Shown: positions 1 through 8,800, counted from the first letter of the stretch. The stretch is DNA of 12,649 nucleotides from Bacteroidia bacterium (GCA_026391235.1 JAPLDV010000038.1:1-12649), one strand, 5' to 3'. Program-made: numbers and translations. Notes: generated from the letters alone by a model not told the origin.

Positions 1-3000
1 GGTTGCGATTTCATCCAGGATGTCAAAAGCCGGTCTCCTTCACTTTCACGGTTCAGGAGTCTGTAACTCAATGCTGCCAACAAATACGGACTATCCCATC
101 CGGGTTTTTGAACGCTGGTATAGGTCAAAACCTTACTGAAATATTTTTCCGCTTCATCTGCCTGATTCAATTGCAGATAGCATAATCCGGACAGGTAGTC
201 CTCAATTCTTTCATCGGCGAGGTATGGTCTGCCTACACCCAGAGTTTCCGGCCATTGGCGCGCATCCTCCAGATCCTTGATCGCCTTCTGGTAACGCTGG
301 TGCCTGAAGTAATCCAATGACCTAAGGATCAGAGCAGAACGATATATTTCATGACCCTCCCGTGCCCCTTCCGCCGGTAATAGTATCATTTTGTTCAGGA
401 TATCAATGGATTGATCATAATTGCGTTTATACAGTTCGGCCTTTGCCTGATCAAAATCGAGAATCATGTGACCAGGAATTATTGCAGTAGCCTTACGTGA
501 TATTTCAAGGTATTGGGTCCAGGCGCGGTTTCTGACAAAAAAGTTTCCGAGAGCATGCCAGGTGCGCCAATCACCGGGCGCCAGGTTGGTGGCCCGAAAA
601 AGATCTCTCAAAACCAGCTCCTCTTCCGACCCTTCAAAAAGTTTTGCCCGGGTCAGATAGAAATGTGCTTCGGTTGGCTCATCACGGCAGGATTTGAACA
701 GCTCTTTCGCTTTCAGGGAATCATCCAGGTTCAACCGGATCAAGCCCATGTAATATCGGTTTTGCCATGCGGGTTGCACCAGTTCAGCCCATTCCAAAAC
801 GCGAAAGGTTTCCGGACGATAAGGGAAGACAAATTTCGTCGGGGAGGACTCTAAGGTCCTAAGGGAGGACTCTAAGGTCCTCCCGTACTGAGAGGTATCC
901 TGGCTATTCCTGGATAAATATGCCCTCCAATATTGAACTTCCACCTGATCAGGCGCGAGTTCCAGCAGCTCAATTGCCTCTTTACCGAGGTTCAGGTTGT
1001 GGTAGAAAATAGCCAGCTCAAGGTAGGTTTGCTCAGGAAATTCATTAATTATCTGACTCTTAAATGAATTAAGATTTCCGGGAGTGGGATTGCCAAGATA
1101 TTGCTCGAATCGGGCAAAATGGCTCAGCGGATCTATTCCGGTTAAACGGTTCAGAACCTCGGCAGCCTGAGCCGGCAAACCGGCTAAACGGTTGGCGATG
1201 GCCTCAATTTGCATGGCTTTGATATCATACCGGTTATAATCCTGAGCCAGACGGGAATACTTGAAAGCCTGATCCAACTTATTCTCAACCAATGCAATCT
1301 CAGCGAGCCCGGTATACGCCGCCGACCGGTACTCCATCGACCTCGCAGCCAACCCAAATGCCCCCTTCGCCTCATAAAACTCCTTAACTGGCGACCGCAG
1401 GTTCGCCCCTGCAACGCCTTGAACGGGTGACCGCAGGTTCGCCCCTGCAACGCCTTGAACGGGTGACCGCAGGTTCGCCCCTACTTCCTTAACATCCTTA
1501 ACTCCCTCACTCTTTTTTACCACTCCGAGCAGATAGTTTGCCTTCGGGTCATAGGTATCATACGATAAGGCGGTCATCAGCAGCTCCTCAGCCAGCTTTG
1601 GTTTTAGTATTCTGATATATTCCTCAGCCAATCCCGATAAGGCTGGCAGATAATGTGGATCTTTCACCAGGCACTTGCGATAGAAATCGCGTGCCTGGGA
1701 GTACTCGCGCTGGCGGCTGAATTCAACAGCTTTTAGGTATAATCCCTGCATCGAGTTCCAGTCGAAAGCCGGAGAAACCACCGGCCGGTCGGAGATGCGT
1801 GCCGCCTGTCCGGCGGGTGACCAATCCAGCCGTCCGCCTGATAAGGACACAGCGGAGGGCTTACGTCCGGCTATTGACGGGTAAACAAATAATTCCAGGG
1901 GTTTGAGTTGTATCGGAACTTTAACGACGGGATCGCTTCCGCTTTCAATGATCAAAGTATCCTTCACGTTCTCCAGCGCACAAAACCTGATTTCTCCTAT
2001 TTTTCCAGGGTCTGCGGCTGGCTGTTTGCCATCGGAAACATACAGAATGCCTGCTTCGCCAATTTCTGTTACCCCTCCGGTTCCAACGATCGGAAACCAA
2101 TACTCGCTGAACCGCTCACAGCTGTTCCCCGCGAATCCCATGTGCTTGAACGGGGTGAATGTACTACTGGCGGCTTCCTGGTTGAATAGTAAACCTGTCT
2201 GAATTTCAGTGTATTGCATATTTACAGGCTGATCGGTAAGCAGATCTGTCCAGAGTGCTCCCTGCGGACTCAGTGCCCATATCCAGATCTTCTTACCGGG
2301 CTTTTCGGTGTAATCGTTCCAATGGCCGAATCCAAAGTTTCGGGAAGCATAGTAACCGGCAAAGAAATTGGTATAGGTGCCCAGAACATGATAACTATGA
2401 TCGCTTCCGTAATTGTTTTCTGCGTAATTTGACAGGTTACGGCCATCCGGCAAAATTGGCCAGGGGGATTCTTCACCTCCATGACCGATATAATGATCAC
2501 CGGGGAAATAATAGGTCAGGTCAGGTGCAGCATCGGCTGCGGCAGTTGCCCAGTGATATTTTGATGTGGTCAGGTCCATCGGGTTGTACCAGAAGAGGTT
2601 AGTTTCAACCCATGCTTTGTCTTTGGGCAGCCTGATCTCAACCCGCCATTCGGTTCTCGAGGTAAGATCCATGGCTCCGACGAAACAGGAAACGCTGCCA
2701 TCCGGGTTGGTTCGGGTTAAATAATCCACTGGCGAAGCAGTGGTCGGGGCATGGCCGATCGATCCGAAATTGAACTCGATACCCCCGGATGTCCAGGCCC
2801 CACGCATGGATATATCTCTGAATTTGACTACTTTATTGAAGTAGAGGAACTCCTGCCCGGTCGATTTTTCAATCGCACCAAGAATTTTTCCACCCATCTC
2901 AGGGGCGATCATTACCTTGATCCACTCATTTTCGAGTTCCACGATTTTCCAGTCACGATTAATACCTTTCGTGGCATATCCATCGAAACGAAAATAGGGA

Positions 3001-3209
3001 TAGATCTTACCGGTTCGCGCAACGGGGTTAGGATCGCCAAATGGATATGTGAGGAATGAACGGGCGTATTCGCGAACCGTCGCACTTTGGGCGAATAAAC
3101 GTGAGGGAGTGAAGGAAGTTAAGGACGTAAAGAAGGTTAAGAGCGACAAGAACTTTAAGGAAGTTAATGGAGTTGAGGAAGTTAAGAACGATAAGAAGGA
3201 GCGTTTCAT
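1..3209 (-). CDS. Secreted DUF5107 domain / tetratricopeptide repeat protein, C-terminus cut by window edge
   Basis: An uninterrupted minus-strand reading frame of about 1069 codons starts at ATG 3207-3209 and is still open at base 1. Residues 1-43 form a signal peptide ending in FAQSA. Residues about 55-350 match my memory of DUF5107: an APEMGGKI segment near residue 100 and a GAWTSGGIEFNFG segment near residues 136-150, followed by GHAP. From about residue 483 the protein becomes tetratricopeptide-like helices (for example AVEFSRQREYSQARDFYRKC, and later ALGNFF and YYMGLI units). Such proteins are exported in Bacteroidota and often lie in carbohydrate-related loci, but their activity is not established, so I give no reaction. 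The start is supported because no other Met occurs before the DUF5107 region. There is no clear Shine-Dalgarno. Oddities are repeat-derived segments at residues about 5-34, 564-607 and 777-789, described separately. It is divergent from the acetyltransferase gene with a 67-base gap. Confidence 0.88.
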   Translation of the reverse strand, partial: MKRSFLSFLTSSTPLTSLKFLSLLTFFTSLTSFTPSRLFAQSATVREYARSFLTYPFGDPNPVARTGKIYPYFRFDGYATKGINRDWKIVELENEWIKVMIAPEMGGKILGAIEKSTGQEFLYFNKVVKFRDISMRGAWTSGGIEFNFGSIGHAPTTASPVDYLTRTNPDGSVSCFVGAMDLTSRTEWRVEIRLPKDKAWVETNLFWYNPMDLTTSKYHWATAAADAAPDLTYYFPGDHYIGHGGEESPWPILPDGRNLSNYAENNYGSDHSYHVLGTYTNFFAGYYASRNFGFGHWNDYTEKPGKKIWIWALSPQGALWTDLLTDQPVNMQYTEIQTGLLFNQEAASSTFTPFKHMGFAGNSCERFSEYWFPIVGTGGVTEIGEAGILYVSDGKQPAADPGKIGEIRFCALENVKDTLIIESGSDPVVKVPIQLKPLELFVYPSIAGRKPSAVSLSGGRLDWSPAGQAARISDRPVVSPAFDWNSMQGLYLKAVEFSRQREYSQARDFYRKCLVKDPHYLPALSGLAEEYIRILKPKLAEELLMTALSYDTYDPKANYLLGVVKKSEGVKDVKEVGANLRSPVQGVAGANLRSPVQGVAGANLRSPVKEFYEAKGAFGLAARSMEYRSAAYTGLAEIALVENKLDQAFKYSRLAQDYNRYDIKAMQIEAIANRLAGLPAQAAEVLNRLTGIDPLSHFARFEQYLGNPTPGNLNSFKSQIINEFPEQTYLELAIFYHNLNLGKEAIELLELAPDQVEVQYWRAYLSRNSQDTSQYGRTLESSLRTLESSPTKFVFPYRPETFRVLEWAELVQPAWQNRYYMGLIRLNLDDSLKAKELFKSCRDEPTEAHFYLTRAKLFEGSEEELVLRDLFRATNLAPGDWRTWHALGNFFVRNRAWTQYLEISRKATAIIPGHMILDFDQAKAELYKRNYDQSIDILNKMILLPAEGAREGHEIYRSALILRSLDYFRHQRYQKAIKDLEDARQWPETLGVGRPYLADERIEDYLSGLCYLQLNQADEAEKYFSKVLTYTSVQKPGWDSPYLLAALSYRLLNRESEGDRLLTSWMKSQ
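842..884 (-). repeat. 21-bp tandem repeat with inverted-repeat ends, in frame in the TPR gene
   Basis: The sequence gggaggactctaaggtcct occurs at 842 and again at 863, 21 bases apart. The outer ends gggaggac (842-849) and gtcctccc (877-884) are reverse complements. Each unit also carries aggac and gtcct arms around a 6-base loop. In the minus-strand gene the units read RTLESSL and RTLESSP. It could fold as a hairpin in DNA or RNA. Confidence 0.85.
1386..1482 (-). repeat. 36-bp direct tandem repeat, about 2.7 copies, in frame in the TPR gene
   Basis: The motif gaccgcaggttcgcccct starts at 1393, 1429 and 1465, exactly 36 bases apart. The first two complete copies are almost identical, and the third stops at 1482 where the 9-bp repeat begins. 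The bases before 1393 (aactggc) are a diverged end of the preceding unit. In the minus-strand gene each unit encodes the 12 residues GANLRSPVQGVA, so length changes by whole units keep the frame. There are no spacers, so it is not a CRISPR array. Confidence 0.9.
1483..1518 (+). repeat. Degenerate 9-bp tandem repeat, inverted copy inside the TPR gene
   Basis: Four 9-base units (acttcctta, acatcctta, actccctca, ctctttttt) are the reverse complement of the GTTAAGGAC-type unit seen at 3109-3198 and 11716-11785. In the minus-strand gene they encode a charged stretch, KKSEGVKDVKEVG. The array abuts the 36-bp repeat array, making one composite insertion. Confidence 0.7.
3109..3198 (-). repeat. Degenerate 9-bp tandem repeat forming the signal peptide code
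   Basis: Ten consecutive 9-base units, plus-strand consensus GTTAAGGAA/C, run without a length change from 3109 to 3198 (for example gttaaggac, gtaaagaag, gttaagagc, gttgaggaa, gttaagaac). An imperfect 8-base unit precedes them at 3101. Read on the minus strand, each unit gives three residues of the type S/F-L-T, so the array encodes the hydrophobic core of the DUF5107 protein's signal peptide. The same repeat family occurs at 1483-1518 (inverted) and 11716-11785. Confidence 0.85.
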
Positions 3210-3276
3210 GGTGAGGATTTTTTACTAAAATACGGATTTGATTTTCTATTTTTAGCTGATTTTTGGCAAAGTAATC

Positions 3277-4392
3277 ATGTCAGAGTTCCCAATTGATAAA
3301 AGGGTTTTAGTCAGATGGGCGGAAGATGAAGATAATCAATCTGTTCTAGAGCTTTCGCGCCGATGCACCCAGATCGGAATGGTCACCATGTATCCTGATC
3401 GCTCCCCGGTATTTAACAGGATCCATCGCCTTCTGGATCCTGGTTCATATCATGCAGTTGCGATAAATGACTCTAGGGTTGTGGGGCTGCTCGGTAATCT
3501 GCATACCGATTTATATTTTCAGGACAAACCAATCCGCACTGCCTACTTTATGGATTTAAGGGTCGATCCTGGTTTTCGCATGGGATTAACAGCCTACAGG
3601 ATGGTAAAACGATCCATTGAATTTGAGCGCGAATCTGGAACCCGGATGGCCATGGCTACTTTACTGAAAAACAATGAGGCGCCAATGGTTTTCACCAAGG
3701 GGAGGGGAGGGTTTCCGGCTTCTTTATATCTCGGGGATAACCGGATTTACAACTATGTTCCCATCCGTCACCTGAAAATCGATAAGAAGTTTGCAATCCG
3801 GAACGCGGTTGAATCGGATATCCCAAAGCTTGTTGAACTGTATAACCGCTTCTATAGCTCTTACAACCTTGCTCCCAGGATGACAGAAGAAACTTTCCGC
3901 CACTATACCTCACAAATAGATGGATTGATTCTCGACCGGTTCTATGTGGCTTGCGATGGCGGCATTATCAAAGCCGTTTTAGCTGCCTGGGATGCAGAAT
4001 CGATCAAAAGATACATGGTTACAAAATCGAATTTCAGGGTTAAGCTTATTTCCGGACTGGTGAAATTTCTATCTCTGTTCGCCCGGATGCCGGAGCCAAT
4101 CCGGATTAATGAACCCTTAAAACAACTCACCCTTGTTTTATATGCCCATAATCAATCGCACGATGCACTCGCAGCACTTTTCAGGCATGTCAATAATCTG
4201 CATATCGGAGGAGAGTACTCTCTGATTCAGGTCCAGATTCATACGGATGATCCGGCAAATGAGTGTTTAAGGGGTTTAACGGGCATCTCGGTTTTCAGCG
4301 AAATTCACTTATTCACCGACACACTGCAGTTTGCCCGCGAGATTCAAAATTCCACAGGGCTCGTTCATCTGGAATTCCCGAATTACATCTAA
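3277..4392 (+). CDS. GNAT-family N-acetyltransferase-like protein with two tandem GNAT-type halves
   Basis: This 371-residue protein has no signal peptide and is presumably cytoplasmic. Residues about 9-165 look like a GNAT fold. A central strand and loop, YFMDLRVDPGFRMGLTAYRM, corresponds to motif A, the acetyl-CoA pyrophosphate-binding loop (usually Q/R-x-x-G-x-G/A); here the glycines are only partly kept. Residues about 178-370 begin again with the opening typical of the fold (FAIRNAVESDIPKLVELYNRFY) and look like a second, more diverged half. Tandem GNAT proteins are known, mycothiol synthase being one example, but nothing here indicates that substrate. The acceptor is unknown. ATG 3277 is the first start of the frame and follows a short AT-rich spacer divergent from the DUF5107 gene. 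The stop TAA at 4390-4392 overlaps the stop of the convergent lipoprotein gene. A leaderless promoter cannot be assigned with confidence; tatttttag at about 3247 is a poor match to the Bacteroidota -7 box. Confidence 0.78.
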   Translation: MSEFPIDKRVLVRWAEDEDNQSVLELSRRCTQIGMVTMYPDRSPVFNRIHRLLDPGSYHAVAINDSRVVGLLGNLHTDLYFQDKPIRTAYFMDLRVDPGFRMGLTAYRMVKRSIEFERESGTRMAMATLLKNNEAPMVFTKGRGGFPASLYLGDNRIYNYVPIRHLKIDKKFAIRNAVESDIPKLVELYNRFYSSYNLAPRMTEETFRHYTSQIDGLILDRFYVACDGGIIKAVLAAWDAESIKRYMVTKSNFRVKLISGLVKFLSLFARMPEPIRINEPLKQLTLVLYAHNQSHDALAALFRHVNNLHIGGEYSLIQVQIHTDDPANECLRGLTGISVFSEIHLFTDTLQFAREIQNSTGLVHLEFPNYI

Positions 4393-5801
4393 TTGGCGGT
4401 GATTATCCGTGTTAATGTTTCTGCGACATTCTCGGTGGGTCGCGGAGCATAAACCGAAATGATTTTTCCGTCTTTACCGATTAGGAAATACCTGGGAAAA
4501 TCATTCAGATAATAGTTGTCCTTTAAAACATTGGATTTGGGATCCTGAATGAGTTGGATACTGCCGAAATTATTCATTTTTATGATGGCCGCCCAACGAT
4601 TCTTATCCTTTTCAAAATCAAGGGAGATCAAAATGAACTTCACAGGCTTGCCTTCAAAATCTCTGCGAAGCTGCTCGAAATATGGAATCTCCTGCAAACT
4701 CCAGTCGGACCATGACGCCCAGAAACCTATATACAGCAGCTGGCCGAAAAAATCGCTGATATTTACCTTTTTCCCATCAGGGGTATAGGCGGTGAAATCC
4801 GGGGCAGGCTTGCCCATGCCCACTTTCTCCATATTTGCCACCATGGCGGCTATCGTTTTAACATAATCCTGATTCCTGCAGGTTACACGGAAATCGGTGA
4901 GAAAACTCTCGACCCGGGTGGTGCCAAAATTGGCCAAATGATCATTCATGGCCGTAAATAAAAGATATTCAAGCACATCGCGATTGGTGAATTCCTCATG
5001 GATCACCCGGAATCGTGCCACTGATTCAGGAAAAATCAGCTTTGCGGTATTTGGATGTTCATTAAGGTAAGCTGACTGGCGGTAATCGAGATAATTCTGA
5101 ATAAACACTTTGTAAACAGGGCTGTTGAGGTTCGAAGAGGTGTTCAGGTTCAAGCGGGTAAGATAATCGATATGGTAGCCGGCCGGAATTGCGGGTTGTG
5201 TTCCCTTCAACATTTGATATTTCCATGGATACAGAAGATGCTGGTCTGCCCAGGAGAATTCAATTTCCAGGCGTGTTCGGGATACAAAGCCGGAGTCAAT
5301 TTCTTTATATTTGGCTTCATATTCATCCAAAAGTTTGATTTTTAGCTGTTTAACGGAGTCTGTATATTGAACGAACTGCTCTGGTTCTTTTGAGAAAAGT
5401 TCAGCAGGGGTAAGAGAGTTCTGCTGGTCAAGCTTTCGGGACAGTGTGAGATAATGGTTAACCGGCCCAAGTTCACCGCCATAGGAAATCTTATCAGGAA
5501 ATAAGGTTGAATTTATAGTTAGCGATACCTCTTTACCTGGCTCCAGGTATACCTCCGTCAGCCGATTGCTAAAAAATAGTATTGCCTTTGACGTCCCGGT
5601 TAGTGGAATAGTTATACTGAATTTGCCACTTTTATTGATTTTGGCACTATCCAGCACTGGTCCAGCGGTAATATTCAGATAACCTGATACTGCAGGAGAT
5701 ATGGTTCCTGAAATCCTGGCTTCGTCAGGTTTGATTCCGGGTTTGTGGCAGCCGGTTATCACCGCGGCTGCCACAAACAATGAAAGAACAATTCGCTTCA
5801 T
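4389..5801 (-). CDS. TlpA-like thioredoxin-fold lipoprotein with SxxS in place of CxxC (DUF4369-like N-terminus)
   Basis: This is a 470-residue predicted lipoprotein. Residues 1-18 form a signal with lipobox ITGC, so Cys18 would be lipidated and the protein anchored facing the periplasm. Residues about 27-110 form a beta-rich segment (ISGTIS, VLDSAKINKSGKFSI, VYLEPGKEVSLTI) resembling DUF4369 of Bacteroidota thiol:disulfide interchange proteins. The middle is helical. Residues about 330-470 form a TlpA/AhpC-type thioredoxin domain: GKPAPDFTAYTPDGKKVNIS, the strand LLYIGFWASW, and cis-Pro436 in NDFPRYFLIGKDGKI. The active site reads WASW-S365-D-W-S368, so both catalytic cysteines are serine and it cannot run normal dithiol exchange. 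It starts 8 bases after the DUF2723 stop, so the two are probably cotranscribed. A binding or chaperone-like role is possible but is inference. Confidence 0.88.
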   Translation of the reverse strand: MKRIVLSLFVAAAVITGCHKPGIKPDEARISGTISPAVSGYLNITAGPVLDSAKINKSGKFSITIPLTGTSKAILFFSNRLTEVYLEPGKEVSLTINSTLFPDKISYGGELGPVNHYLTLSRKLDQQNSLTPAELFSKEPEQFVQYTDSVKQLKIKLLDEYEAKYKEIDSGFVSRTRLEIEFSWADQHLLYPWKYQMLKGTQPAIPAGYHIDYLTRLNLNTSSNLNSPVYKVFIQNYLDYRQSAYLNEHPNTAKLIFPESVARFRVIHEEFTNRDVLEYLLFTAMNDHLANFGTTRVESFLTDFRVTCRNQDYVKTIAAMVANMEKVGMGKPAPDFTAYTPDGKKVNISDFFGQLLYIGFWASWSDWSLQEIPYFEQLRRDFEGKPVKFILISLDFEKDKNRWAAIIKMNNFGSIQLIQDPKSNVLKDNYYLNDFPRYFLIGKDGKIISVYAPRPTENVAETLTRIITAN

Positions 5802-5809
5802 ATTACCGG

Positions 5810-8800
5810 CTACCTTTGAACACCCACCTTGCTCATATAGCGGGTTAAGTATTCATTGGATTTAGCCTCAATCTCCTTAACCAGGTCATCTTCCTTATTC
5901 GCAGTGAGGTTTTCCACCAGAGTAGGCAGTTCATATCTTAGGGCTTGCTGAAGATCAGGGTTAACCGACGGGAAATATTTTGCCGGTAGGCTGAAGTAAT
6001 AATCAACATTATCGCGGATATTGTCGAAAGAAAATTTTGCTACTTCACGGCCTTTTTCTTTATTCCCGACGCGGAACCAGAGGTTGGCGTTTTCAATATC
6101 CTGCATGGTGTATCCCATAACCTTCATCGGCATTGATTTCTCCAATTTCGCCAGAACTTCTGCTGCTTTATCAGGTTTGTTCTCAGCAAGAAGAGCCTCA
6201 GCCAGGCGATTGAAATTGTTTTTCATGTTTTGCATCATACGGCGGCAGGTTTCATCCTGATATGCATTCGGATTATTCAGATTGGTGTACCGGAATTTAT
6301 TCATCAGGTTGTCAAACATGATATCGGTATTAACCATTCCCGTCGCCCCGGTTGACATGGCACCCTTTATCGGGATCAGACGATAGCTCAGGCCCTGAAG
6401 TTCGAGGTAGTTATCGAGTTTAACGGAACCGGACTGCCGTGGCGTTGTATAATACATTGGCCGTTCCCAATTGTTATGGGCGAGGATATCCAGTATAACC
6501 AGTTCATCTTTATAGATTTGATCCTGGCCCATGGACCATACAATTGCTGTGTCCACCTGTGTTATCCGTTCTGGGGAAACCGTTCCTGTTTTGAGAACCT
6601 GATTTCTGTCGACCGGCAGTAAAAATTTCGAGGCAGGAATAACGTTAAATTGCCTGCCGGTCGAGGAGGTACGGCTGGCACGCGGATCATCACTTGAAGC
6701 ATATTCAATCAGGTCTTTCAGATTATAAGGCTCTTTGATGTCGTTCAATACAGGCACCAATCCACGTTTACCCTGACGGTATTGCTCAAAGCCCATGGAA
6801 ATCGGCAAGGCTTTTGAATCGTAGTAGGTGCGTTTGAGCTGGTCGATGTACCAGTCCTGCGGGAGGAAAGGCATGCAGCAAACCCGCACATCGGTGCGAA
6901 CACCTTCGACTTCCTGAATATACCAGAGCGGGAAGGTATCGTTATCCCCATTCGTAAATATCAGGGCATTTTTATCGAGCCCGATCAGATAATTATAGGC
7001 AAAATCATGGGCAGTGTTACGGCCCGACCGGTCATGATCGTCCCAGTTCTGCGAAGCCATCACAACCGGAACTGCCAGCAGGCAAACACCTGTTACAGCC
7101 ATTGCTGCCATCTTTGCGTCCAGCTTTTTCTTTAGCAGGTCGTACAGATAGAGGACTCCGATTCCGATAAAGATAGCAAAGGCATAGAACGAACCGACAT
7201 AAACGTAATCTCTCTCCCTTGGCGTAATTGGCACTTCATTCAGATAAACGATGATTGCAGCGCCTGTCATCACAAATAGCAGCGTTACGATCCAGAAATC
7301 TTTCCGGTGCTTCTGGTAATAGAACCAGGCTCCAAGCAAACCAAGTATCAGCGGCAGTGCAAAATATCGGTTGCGGCCTTTATTATCAGTCATTGATTTG
7401 GGAAGATCATCCTGTGGACCGAGCCGCATGGCATCCAGGAATTTGATACCTGTGATCCAGTTGCCGCTTTTGATATCGCCATAACCCTGTTCATCGCTCT
7501 GCCGGCCCGAGAAGTTCCACATAAAATAGCGGAAATACATGTGACCCAGCTGATAACGGAAGAAGAACCTCATATTTTCCACGAAAGTGGGAACCATCCG
7601 CACCTCATTTTTCCCATCTTCGCCTTGCACGGTTACCGGGCGGCCTTTGATCTTGCCCCATGATTTGTAATACTGTTCGTACTTGGGATCCTGGTTATTA
7701 TACATCCTTGGGAAGAAAGTAGTAAAGCGGCTGTCATACACATAAGTGGTGCGCGTATCGGAAACCAAGTATTTTCCATCTTTTTTGTAGTAAAAATTCT
7801 TCCCATCCTTGAAATCGAGGATCTTAGCGTTATAATACTCACCATGGAACAAAGGCCGCTGTCCGTAAACCTCTCGGTTGACATATGACAGGAGGCTCAG
7901 GGTATTATCAGGATTATTCTCATCCAGAGGCGGATTGGCAGCGGAACGGATAGGGAGGATAAGGATGGATGAGTAGCCGATCATGATGAATGTGAGCATC
8001 AGGAAAACAGTATTTAGTAATATCTTCCCTTTTTTACGGCTCCACCAGATTGCGTAAAAGAGGCCTCCACCCAGCAGCAGGATGAAAATAAGGACTCCGA
8101 AATTATATGGCAACCCGACTACATTGATAAAAAATAGTTCAAACCAGCTTGCAACCTTGAGAGTAAACTGGATGACCACAAGCATGAGAATGGCAAGCAG
8201 GATGAAGGAGCCGGTAATGGAATAAATTATGCCTTTCCGGGTGGCCGGAAATTTCTTGAAGTAGTATACCAGAACAATTGCCGGGATAGCCAGGAGGTTA
8301 AGAATATGCACTCCGATAGATATACCCATAAGGTATGCGATCAGTATCAGCCACCTGTCGCTGCGTGGTTCATCGGCAACGCTTTCCCACTTCAGAATTG
8401 CCCAGAAGACTGCGGCTGTAAAGAGTGACGACATGGCGTAGACTTCAGCCTCAACGGCACTGAACCAGAATGAATCGGAAAAAGCATAAGCCAAAGCACC
8501 AACTACTCCGGCACCCATAATGGCAAACAATTCCCCTTTTCCCGGTTCATTGTTTTTACCCACGATTTTACGTGCCAGGTGGGTGATTGACCAAAAGAGG
8601 AACAGTATGGTAAATCCGGAAGCAAGGGCGGACATTACGTTAATGCTTTTTGCAATGGTCATAACATTTCCGAAAGCAAAAAGGGAAAAGAATTTGCTCA
8701 GCAGCATCCAGAAAGATGCTCCAGGGGGATGGCCGATTTCCATGTTTTTGGCGGTTGCGATAAACTCCCCGCAATCCCAGAACGATGCAGTGGGTTCGAT

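Noticed and set aside
1184..1450. Minus-strand 88-codon frame with an RTCG-type repeat
   Set aside because: It is another reading of the 36-bp repeat in a frame different from the long TPR gene.
1386..1518. A CRISPR array
   Set aside because: The 36-bp units are contiguous with no spacers, the array is in frame in a gene, and no cas genes are present.
513..2602. Plus-strand open frames at 513-854, 1209-1430, 1903-2202 and 2255-2602
   Set aside because: They lie opposite the continuous minus-strand DUF5107/TPR frame, have compositionally odd products and no recognisable domain.
2751..3059. Plus-strand open frame of 102 codons
   Set aside because: It is antisense to the conserved DUF5107 domain and shows no family features.
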